6,556 bases of DNA from the NCBI GenBank assembly GCA_028817775.1, contig JAPPOW010000094.1, positions 1 to 6,556 on the forward strand. The letters are read 5' to 3'. Of the stretch, positions 1 through 5,208 are shown one piece after another (the stretch's first letter is position 1; each line of letters opens with the position of its first letter). The position numbers and the translations under genes are program-made. The notes below the pieces were generated by a model. The model was not told where the DNA came from. It did no database searches and saw only the letters and a list, made by a program, of their open reading frames with translations. The stretch is from Candidatus Melainabacteria bacterium. GTDB lineage: Bacteria > Cyanobacteriota > Vampirovibrionia > LMEP-6097.

Positions 1-476
1 ATCTTGAAATCAATCAGGTACGTGCACATGGCTATCTTTATCAACAAATGCTTAGCAATTATTCAGTTGCTGAAACTGTAGCCAAAGCAATTCAAGAATT
101 TAGTAATTGGTTAATTTTGATTGGACCGGTGAGCCCGGTCTTGCAGGAAGTTGGCTCTTGGACTAATTTGCGTGTGGCTTTTGAGGCGCGCATTGATTTA
201 AGATACAAGGCTGATGGTTCGGTATTGCCGTTTGATATTGAGCAGGATGCCAACCTAGATATAGAGACAGCGACAGCTAGAGCGCGTGATTTGGTCTACA
301 AATCTGCCGTCAAATTAGAGGACGAGAAGGAGATTGAGTTGAGTTTTGAGACTATTCACTTGCCATCTCGTATTAAGAATTCTGTAGAGATTGCTAAATT
401 AGTGAGGGGCATGGTTCTTAAGCCGCTACCATTGAAGACTGTAGATTATGAACCGTATTTGTCAGAATTTATTTGA
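1..476 (+). CDS. Unrecognised protein, C-terminal part (5' end outside window)
   Basis: The frame is open from base 3 to the TGA at 474-476, giving about 158 residues. An ATG at 48 is in frame, but no ribosome binding site precedes it and the frame stays open back to the window edge (reading LEINQVRAHGYLYQQ before that ATG), so the gene most likely starts upstream. The visible part is soluble-looking, with no signal peptide or membrane segment. It is mostly charged, with an alternating pattern typical of an alpha/beta or beta-rich domain (for example LRVAFEARIDLRYKADG) and an acidic stretch near its middle. I recognise no family or catalytic motif. The next gene starts 109 bases downstream behind its own likely promoter, so no operon link is evident. 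Confidence 0.6.
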   Translation, partial: LEINQVRAHGYLYQQMLSNYSVAETVAKAIQEFSNWLILIGPVSPVLQEVGSWTNLRVAFEARIDLRYKADGSVLPFDIEQDANLDIETATARARDLVYKSAVKLEDEKEIELSFETIHLPSRIKNSVEIAKLVRGMVLKPLPLKTVDYEPYLSEFI

Positions 477-500
477 TGTTTATAGAAATGATGGTAGAAT
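473..500 (+). promoter_or_regulatory. Candidate sigma-70-type promoter for the recombinase gene
   Basis: TTGATG (473-478) and TAGAAT (495-500) are separated by 16 bases, and TGG directly before the -10 box makes an extended -10 (TGn). The -35 box overlaps the stop codon of the upstream gene. Transcription would start near 506-508 and leave a purine-rich leader of about 80 bases before the GTG start at 586. This rests on visual matching to the consensus only. Confidence 0.4.
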
Positions 501-544
501 AAAATAACAAAAAGTTTTAAGGGGATAACACCTAAACATAGCGG

Positions 545-562
545 AGACATAAGAAGACATAA
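545..562 (+). repeat. Two direct copies of AGACATAA in the recombinase leader
   Basis: AGACATAA occurs at 545-552 and again at 555-562, a 10-base period that places both copies on the same helical face. A short repeat upstream of a recombinase gene could be a protein-binding site. In such purine-rich sequence it could also be chance, and no matching copies were noticed elsewhere in the window. Confidence 0.25.
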
Positions 563-570
563 ATAAGAAG

Positions 571-577
571 GGAAGGG
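571..577 (+). promoter_or_regulatory. Ribosome binding site that fixes the GTG start of the recombinase
   Basis: GGAAGGG lies 8 bases before the GTG at 586. The frame has a TAA at 550-552 and no ATG or TTG between it and 586, so this site and the GTG together define the start. Confidence 0.6.
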
Positions 578-585
578 AAAGAAAA

Positions 586-1596
586 GTGAAAGAAGAATTA
601 GTAAAAGATTTAGTAGAACAGTATGTTGAGTCCTTAGAAAAGGATAACGACACTATCAAGGCATACAGACTTGACTTGGAGAAATTTACCGCAAGTTTTG
701 GTGAGCGTAGACCGACAGAAATCAAGTCGCCAGAACTCAAAGAGTATCTTGATGCGCTTACAACTCGCACAGGCAAGCGTGTTAGCGTTTCTACTCAGAA
801 CAGACATTATGCGACTATCAGTTGTTTCTTCAACTGGTTGATCAAGCAATCAAAATTAATTGAGAACCCAATTAAGAATGTTGAGAGACGTAAGCCAAAC
901 AAAGATCTTGGCGAAACTAACTCTAAGGACATTATCAGATACTTAGATCGTGAAATTGTATCTAAGATCATGGCTGAAGCAAAGTCAATCAGGGAGGAGT
1001 TCCTGTTCGATCTTCTTTATTCTAGTGGTTTGAGAATTTCTGAAGCTCTTGCCCTAAATGTTCAAGACATCCGCAACGGTGTGATTCAGATTCGTGCTGG
1101 TAAAGGTAATCGCGCAAGAGTTACTTATATGTCTAAGCACACTGAAAAACTTTTCAAGAAGTATCTTGAGAAGCGTGTACCAGATCGTTCAGTTTTATTC
1201 CAAGCACAAACAATTGAAGAAGCTCAGGCTTTGAGAAATGAAGGTGCTTTGTTTACAACTAACAACGGTACTCGTCTTGGTTATCACAGGGCGAACCAAT
1301 TGTTCAAGCAAGCTTCTAGAGGAATCAAGAATCCTGACAATACTCCGCTTACAATTCACCAACTTAGACATACTTTCTGTACTGAAAGAGTTGGCCACAT
1401 TGATATCAGAGTTCTTCAGAAACTTGCAGGTCACAGTGATATCAGAACTACTTTGCGCTATGCCAAAGTCGCTGATAAGGTAGCTCGTGAGCAGTTCGAT
1501 AAGTTTGATAGAGAGCGCAGTGCTGGTTTCTCTGACACTGGTGAGTTCAAGCTTCCTACAATCGAAGACTTTGAGCAAGCTCAAGCTCTTGTTTAG
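586..1596 (+). CDS. Tyrosine recombinase (Xer / phage integrase family)
   Basis: A 336-residue site-specific DNA recombinase that would cleave and rejoin DNA through a covalent 3'-phosphotyrosine. Residues 1-90 look like the SAM-like, core-DNA-binding N-terminal domain (TIKAYRLDLEKF, then TQNRHYATISCFFNWL). The catalytic domain follows. All six expected residues are visible: R150 in SSGLRISEAL, K173 in RAGKGNRARV, H258 and R261 in TIHQLRHTF, H283 in LAGHSDIRTT, and the nucleophile Y292 in LRYAKV. XerC and XerD are usually about 300 residues. Here about 44 residues follow the tyrosine, the last 25 or so acidic and Phe-containing (FKLPTIEDFEQAQALV). It may be a chromosome dimer-resolving Xer protein or the integrase of a small element. 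No attachment site, excisionase or phage gene is nearby. The GTG start has a good Shine-Dalgarno. Confidence 0.93.
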   Translation: MKEELVKDLVEQYVESLEKDNDTIKAYRLDLEKFTASFGERRPTEIKSPELKEYLDALTTRTGKRVSVSTQNRHYATISCFFNWLIKQSKLIENPIKNVERRKPNKDLGETNSKDIIRYLDREIVSKIMAEAKSIREEFLFDLLYSSGLRISEALALNVQDIRNGVIQIRAGKGNRARVTYMSKHTEKLFKKYLEKRVPDRSVLFQAQTIEEAQALRNEGALFTTNNGTRLGYHRANQLFKQASRGIKNPDNTPLTIHQLRHTFCTERVGHIDIRVLQKLAGHSDIRTTLRYAKVADKVAREQFDKFDRERSAGFSDTGEFKLPTIEDFEQAQALV

Positions 1597-1604
1597 TTTG
1601 AGTT

Positions 1605-1646
1605 GTCATCCTGAGGAACGAACATAGTGAGTGACGTCAGGACCTC
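1605..1646 (+). repeat. Palindromic repeat, left-half copy (copy A)
   Basis: This begins with GTCATCCTGAGG (1605-1616) and ends with GTCAGGACCTC (1636-1646). TCCTGA (1609-1614) and TCAGGA (1637-1642) can pair. The same left half, GTCATCCTGAG then about ten variable bases then GTCAGGATCTC, opens the longer copies at 3230 and 6061. This copy fills most of the recombinase-hydrolase gap and runs into the first codons of the hydrolase-like gene, giving it a GAGGA (1613-1617) and the GTG at 1631. Confidence 0.75.
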
Positions 1647-2602
1647 GTGGCTTTGAATTGGTATCTCCAACAAAACAACTGATTATCCTTGAAGGATCCT
1701 GTTCTGGTAAAACCAATTGGTTTGATCAGATTAATCATTATCGTAATGAAGGTTATGAAGTCCAGTTTATGGAGGTTGGTGCACGTAATTCTTCTAGCTT
1801 GCTTGAAGCAGCAAGTAATATGTTTAATCGTTTGAAGCATTGCTTGCGAGATGACGCTGTTATCCTCTGTCATTCGATGGGCGCGATGTTCATATTGAAG
1901 ATTTTGTCTGAACCAAAATTCTTTGCTAGTGAGAACCCTGAACTTTATGCTCGTATAGTCAATTCACGCATAATTTTCTTGCAAGTACCCTTGCATGTCA
2001 ATGAGTTGCTTTTGGCTAGTTTGGATACGATGAAAATCCTATTTTATCCAATATTTTTTGTCTATAACTTAGTGATATTTCCGGTGTTTGATTTTGTATT
2101 GATGCTAGTTAAGTATGCAGTGGCTATCATGGAGAAATTAGTTGGGCGAGTGCCTGGTTTGAAATACCTTGGCTGGTTGATTTTTAATCCACTTAATTTG
2201 CTTTTGAATTTATCTCTGGTTACTAATACTTTTTGGGGGACTAAGCCAAGTGAGTTTATGAATGTCACTAAGTTCTATAAACAGTGGCGCGATTTTTCCC
2301 TTGATGGATTTTTTGCTGCTGAAGCTACTGGTTCAAAGTTTGATCAAGCCATGATTGGTGCTAGCGAGAATACCATGGACAAATTTGACCGTAGTAATGT
2401 TGATAATTATGTTTTTACAACCTGCGTCACTGACTGGTTTTGCGAGCCTGGTTTGACTAAAGAATTTGCTCAAAGATTAGGAGCTCAAGTGAAGGAACTT
2501 AATTTCGGTTTCCACAGCCCGCAGCATTGTTTTTGGCATCAGGCAGCTTTGCGAGAACTTATTGAAGTTTCTGGAGCTGCAGCAAGCAGTTTGAGAGTTT
2601 GA
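1631..2602 (+). CDS. Alpha/beta-hydrolase-like protein with a hydrophobic cap
   Basis: A 323-residue protein with an alpha/beta-hydrolase plan. Strand one and the oxyanion region are at QLIILEGSCSGKTNW (16-30). The nucleophile elbow is CHSMGA, with Ser82. A likely acid is Asp268 in CVTDWF, and the likely catalytic His is one of H295, H299 or H303 in the Cys/His-rich segment FGFHSPQHCFWH. Between strand and acid lies an unusually hydrophobic stretch (about residues 124-200, from NELLLASL to LLNLSLVTN), probably a lipid- or membrane-contacting cap, suggesting a lipase, esterase or acyltransferase-like role. The substrate is unknown. The frame is closed by TGA at 1628-1630, so GTG 1631, inside the palindromic repeat, is the first possible start. 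TTG 1658 is an alternative. The hydrolase fold starts at about residue 15, so nothing seems to be missing. The 3' end overlaps the convergent gene. Confidence 0.75.
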   Translation: MTSGPRGFELVSPTKQLIILEGSCSGKTNWFDQINHYRNEGYEVQFMEVGARNSSSLLEAASNMFNRLKHCLRDDAVILCHSMGAMFILKILSEPKFFASENPELYARIVNSRIIFLQVPLHVNELLLASLDTMKILFYPIFFVYNLVIFPVFDFVLMLVKYAVAIMEKLVGRVPGLKYLGWLIFNPLNLLLNLSLVTNTFWGTKPSEFMNVTKFYKQWRDFSLDGFFAAEATGSKFDQAMIGASENTMDKFDRSNVDNYVFTTCVTDWFCEPGLTKEFAQRLGAQVKELNFGFHSPQHCFWHQAALRELIEVSGAAASSLRV

Positions 2603-3027
2603 GGGTCTGCTTGATAATCTGCAGGAATTTGAGCTAGAGTTTCTATCTGCTGACGAGCATTCTCTAGTATAAAGTTACGCATGCCCGTTTCGCTTTTAGA
2701 GTCTGAGGTGATTGGGCAAATTTTGGCTGTTTGACGACCGTTGGGGATGATTGTCATTTCAAAATCTGGCTCATTACTTTGTGTGGGAACTAAGGCAGGG
2801 CCAAAGCTAATGATTTGATCGTAAGCACTATGACCATCGGGGTCAGGGATAAGAAATTCTAAAGCTATACTACTATCTCCAGCCTGGATATAGGCCAAAG
2901 CACGGTCAACCATAAATTGAAGGTCATCACTTTCAGTTAAAGTGTAGCTTTCAAAATTAATAGGGGCTCCAAAACTATTTTTTAGCTCTAGTATTGAATT
3001 TACTGGCTGGCTAGGAATTGCGACCAT
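2539..3027 (-). CDS. Unrecognised small acidic protein
   Basis: A 162-residue open frame on the minus strand, with no competing plus-strand gene over 2603-3027 and codon use resembling its neighbours, so I take it as real. It has no signal peptide and no membrane segment. The N-terminal two-thirds looks like an alpha/beta domain (DDLQFMVDRALAYIQAG, then IALEFLIPDPDGHSAYDQ). An Asn/Gly/Arg turn (NGRQTAKICPIT) comes near residue 96. A helical tail (MRNFILENARQQIETLAQI) and a loose Ala-rich end (SSRKAA) follow. I recognise no family. The ATG at 3027 has no Shine-Dalgarno. GATAAAAT at 3042-3035 on this strand would put a transcript start almost on the ATG, so a leaderless message is possible. The last 64 bases overlap the hydrolase-like gene tail to tail. 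Confidence 0.65.
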   Translation of the reverse strand: MVAIPSQPVNSILELKNSFGAPINFESYTLTESDDLQFMVDRALAYIQAGDSSIALEFLIPDPDGHSAYDQIISFGPALVPTQSNEPDFEMTIIPNGRQTAKICPITSDSKSETGMRNFILENARQQIETLAQIPADYQADPQTLKLLAAAPETSISSRKAA

Positions 3028-3078
3028 GTGTGTTATTTTATCACGATGCTAATGCCCCAAGGTTAAGAATAACCCCTA

Positions 3079-3095
3079 AATACGTATTGTATAAT
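3079..3095 (+). promoter_or_regulatory. Candidate promoter -10 and operator for the three-gene operon
   Basis: A perfect TATAAT (3090-3095) sits 36 bases before the ATG of the first operon gene. No good -35 lies 16-18 bases upstream. Directly before the -10 is a perfect 10-base palindrome, AATACGTATT (3079-3088), placed where a regulator could bind in the spacer. Activator dependence would fit the missing -35, but that is inference. The region is divergent: the gene at 2539-3027 reads away from it. Confidence 0.4.
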
Positions 3096-3102
3096 TATCT
3101 TT

Positions 3103-3120
3103 GGCCTTTAATAAAAGGTC
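3103..3120 (+). promoter_or_regulatory. Short 5' leader hairpin in the operon
   Basis: GGCCTTT (3103-3109) pairs with AAAGGTC (3114-3120) across an AATA loop: seven pairs including one G-T. With TATAAT at 3090-3095 the transcript would start near 3102, so the hairpin would form the extreme 5' end. Its right arm contains AAAGG, the only purine-rich segment before the ATG at 3131, so folding could mask a weak ribosome binding site or stabilise the message. No T run follows, so it is not a terminator. Confidence 0.4.
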
Positions 3121-3130
3121 TTGACTCGTC

Positions 3131-4192
3131 ATGATTAATGGCGCAAATACTGCTATTCCAAATTATGAGCCAGAACTTGAGCCTGGTATAGAGGAACGCG
3201 TTGGTCATCCTGAGGAACGTGATCAAGCTGTCATCCTGAGCGAAGCGTCAGGATCTCATCTGGTTCCACAAACAGATCCTGACGGTCAGGCTTCGCCTTC
3301 TCTCAGGATGACAGTGAGGCAGGATGACACTAGGAATAAAAAAGACGATTATATCCAAGCATTTATCGATAACAAAATGGTACGTGATGTCTTCCCGCAT
3401 ATGATGAACTGGCTTAATATCGGCGGTAATGTTTTTTCCTTTGCTTCTAGTATTTTGAACTTTGGTGAGGGTCCTAAGAAATTTGCACAACAAGTTGGTT
3501 CATTTTCGACCAAGGCATTTTTGGTGGCAACTAGTGTCATCAATATTGTTGAGCGCATGTATACCAAGAACTATCTCTCAGCTCTCGGTTATCTCAATGA
3601 CATCTTGATTGCTGGAACTGTGGAGCAAAGGAATACTTACTTAGCTCGGGGTATTGCTTCTGGTACTTATAATATGGCTAATGCTTTTAATATTGCTAAT
3701 GATAGAGAGGGCAAGAGTTTTGATAGTTTTGAAGATCATTTGCAGCACTTGGTGACTGGTTTTGGCAAGTTCTTCAAGAATTTGTTCTCACCTAATATAG
3801 TGCAGAACTTTATGGATAGTAAGAAGGGTATGTGGGCAAGTTTTGGTGGGATTTTTGCAAATATTGGTGCACTATCTTGGATGTTTACTGGCAAAGAACA
3901 ATTACCAACTTTTATTAGGGACATAGCTGGAGTCTTGATGGATATCGAGCAGCTCAACTTTGGTCACTACAAGGCGGGACATAAAGATTTCTTCAAGTCA
4001 GGCGTTGCTTTAGTGATTGGAACTATGGCTGATTGGTTGTCTAAATTGATGCCTAGTTACAAAGATGCTCTTGTGCCATTGACATTTATCGCTGATGGTA
4101 TTGGTCGACATTGGTTACGTCTACACCAGAACGAATATGAGATGGGTGATAAAAAAGCAAGGAGGGGGAGCTTAGCTCTAGAGGCAGCATGA
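3131..4192 (+). CDS. Unrecognised membrane-associated protein, first of a paralogous pair
   Basis: A 353-residue protein of a family I do not recognise. The first 70 or so residues are disordered-looking, and residues 25-66 are encoded by the palindromic repeat (GHPEER, then VILSEASGSHLVPQ). The conserved body starts at FIDNKM (78-83). It is helical with several hydrophobic or amphipathic segments near 94-110, 129-141, 234-253, 287-306 and 314-328, broken by charged turns. That suggests an integral or peripheral membrane protein without a cleaved signal. It resembles the next gene: FIDNKM against FIRKKM, LG then 21 residues to RGI-S in both, KKG before a hydrophobic helix, and DIAGVLMDI against NLSGVLADI. 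No catalytic motif is visible. The stop overlaps the next start as ATGA, so the two are translationally coupled. ATG 3131 follows the leader hairpin with only a weak ribosome binding site. Confidence 0.8.
   Translation: MINGANTAIPNYEPELEPGIEERVGHPEERDQAVILSEASGSHLVPQTDPDGQASPSLRMTVRQDDTRNKKDDYIQAFIDNKMVRDVFPHMMNWLNIGGNVFSFASSILNFGEGPKKFAQQVGSFSTKAFLVATSVINIVERMYTKNYLSALGYLNDILIAGTVEQRNTYLARGIASGTYNMANAFNIANDREGKSFDSFEDHLQHLVTGFGKFFKNLFSPNIVQNFMDSKKGMWASFGGIFANIGALSWMFTGKEQLPTFIRDIAGVLMDIEQLNFGHYKAGHKDFFKSGVALVIGTMADWLSKLMPSYKDALVPLTFIADGIGRHWLRLHQNEYEMGDKKARRGSLALEAA
3204..3328 (+). repeat. Palindromic repeat inside a coding region, nested copy (copy B)
   Basis: The core is GTCATCCTGAG (3230-3240) with CTCAGGATGAC (3302-3312), a perfect 11-base inverted repeat. 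Inside it are CGAAG / CTTCG (3241-3245 with 3291-3295) and CGTCAGGATCT / AGATCCTGACG (3246-3256 with 3274-3284), leaving a 17-base loop. A second, outer pair, GTCATCCTG (3204-3212) and CAGGATGAC (3320-3328), flanks it, suggesting one element inserted within or beside another. The whole stays in frame and encodes residues 25-66 of the host protein. Confidence 0.85.
4181..4192 (+). promoter_or_regulatory. ATGA stop-start overlap coupling the two paralogues
   Basis: The stop TGA (4190-4192) overlaps the start ATG (4189-4191). GAGG (4181-4184) lies only 4 bases before the start, while the stronger GGAGGGGGAG (4161-4170) is 18 bases away. The second gene is therefore probably translated by ribosomes finishing the first. 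GCAGCATGA (4184-4192) is repeated exactly at the next junction. Confidence 0.7.
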
Positions 4193-5208
4193 CAGTAGCA
4201 GCTCAATTGAATACTAGCCCTGCTGATAGCTTGCCGCAGTTTGCAATAGAAGCTGAGGCTTTAGCGCAGCCTCCAGCAATACCTGTTTCCGAGCCTGACC
4301 AGGCTTTGCATCAGCAGCCTGAAGTTAATAAGGCTGAGACTCCAGTGCGTGAGTTTATCAGAAAGAAAATGCCACCTTGGGCTTATGGTCTTTCTTCTAT
4401 ATTCCATATGATTACTACTGGGATTTTATATTTTTCTAAGTTCTCAGACACTACTCGCAAAAACCTTGCTGAAACTGCAACTAGGTTTACCAAGTTTGTT
4501 AACTCTCTAATTTATTCTGATCTTGCAGTCGATGCTTTCAAGAATAACTTCTCCTTTGATTTTCTTGGCCGTATTGCTGAACCGATTATGAATCTCTTTG
4601 TTGATTTGAATCATTATCACTTGTTTAGAGGTATTAGTTCAGCTTTGAATCAATTGCATACCATTAATTTGCCAAGAATGAAGAAGCACATGAATCTCAC
4701 AGATAACTTTGTGGCAAATATAGAGGCCAGTATCGATTTCTTCAAGGAAGCCTGGCTGGAGGGTGGTATGGCTAATCTATTCAAATGGGATATACCTAAA
4801 TTCCGCAAGGATCTTTTTGGTGGTGAGAATGACAAGGGGCATACTTTGGCTGTAGCTTCACATGTACAGATGTTGGTCAGTGGGCTAGCTTTGCTCAATG
4901 GTAATAGGCGTAATTTTCTAAATCGATTCCTTGGGATCTTCAGGAATCTTTCTGGTGTGCTTGCTGATATTGGTTTGTTGTTTGAAAAAGATTCATCAGC
5001 AAGATGGGTTGGAACTTTTTATCTATTGCATGCAGTAGGTGATACTATCAAGCGCTTTGTACGCAATCCACAGACTCAGGATCTTATCGATAACTTGATC
5101 ATGCCATTCTATAATGGTGGTCTGTATTGTTTTGGTCTGATGACACGCAGACAGGTCGACGGTACTTATAAATTTAATGAGCCTAAGGCAGCAGCATTAG
5201 CAGCATGA
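4189..5208 (+). CDS. Unrecognised membrane-associated protein, second of a paralogous pair
   Basis: A 339-residue protein that looks like a diverged copy of the gene before it. Residues 1-52 are a Pro/Ala/Glu/Gln-rich, probably disordered tail. The conserved body starts at FIRKKM (56-61). Hydrophobic or amphipathic helices lie near 64-84, 123-140, 219-237, 244-265, 273-287 and 299-318. Shared landmarks are LG (126-127) to RGI (147-149), DKG (215-217) before a hydrophobic helix, and NLSGVLADI (253-261). The repeat-derived insert of the first protein is absent, which supports that insert being a late addition. There is no signal peptide and no recognisable enzyme motif. The C-terminus reads KAAALAA, ending like the LAA of ssrA-tagged proteins, so ClpXP-type turnover is conceivable. 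It overlaps both neighbours by 4 bases. Function unknown; a scaffold or membrane-shaping role would be speculation. Confidence 0.8.
   Translation: MTVAAQLNTSPADSLPQFAIEAEALAQPPAIPVSEPDQALHQQPEVNKAETPVREFIRKKMPPWAYGLSSIFHMITTGILYFSKFSDTTRKNLAETATRFTKFVNSLIYSDLAVDAFKNNFSFDFLGRIAEPIMNLFVDLNHYHLFRGISSALNQLHTINLPRMKKHMNLTDNFVANIEASIDFFKEAWLEGGMANLFKWDIPKFRKDLFGGENDKGHTLAVASHVQMLVSGLALLNGNRRNFLNRFLGIFRNLSGVLADIGLLFEKDSSARWVGTFYLLHAVGDTIKRFVRNPQTQDLIDNLIMPFYNGGLYCFGLMTRRQVDGTYKFNEPKAAALAA
5200..5208 (+). promoter_or_regulatory. ATGA stop-start overlap coupling the second paralogue to 5-oxoprolinase
   Basis: ATG (5205-5207) overlaps TGA (5206-5208). Upstream, only TAAGG (5184-5188), 16 bases away, resembles a ribosome binding site, so translation of 5-oxoprolinase probably depends on coupling. 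The junction GCAGCATGA is identical to that at 4184-4192. Confidence 0.7.

Noticed and set aside
48..476. The first gene as complete, starting at ATG 48
   Set aside because: The frame is open to the window edge and the ATG lacks a ribosome binding site, so a longer gene cut by the window is more likely.
1195..1584. Minus-strand 129-residue open frame opposite the recombinase
   Set aside because: It lies wholly inside a gene with intact catalytic motifs and has no recognisable domain, so it is a shadow.
586..1646. Recombinase plus adjacent repeat as a mobile element with an attachment site
   Set aside because: The repeat family is also present far from the recombinase and in inverted-arm form. 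No pair of matching direct repeats brackets the gene in this window.
1627..1656. GTG at 1627 as an alternative hydrolase start
   Set aside because: It is in another frame and reaches a TGA after nine codons.
1691..1720. EGSCSGKT in the hydrolase-like protein as a nucleotide-binding P-loop
   Set aside because: It is one residue short of GxxxxGK[ST], and the downstream CHSMGA elbow with Asp and His places this segment as the oxyanion loop of a hydrolase fold.
3103..3128. Rho-independent terminator in the divergent region
   Set aside because: The hairpin is A/T-rich with no following T run and sits just before a start codon, so a leader structure fits better.
3248..3493. Minus-strand 81-residue open frame containing repeat-derived CHPERRRS
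   Set aside because: It is antisense to a longer conserved operon gene, and its recognisable peptide comes only from the palindromic repeat.
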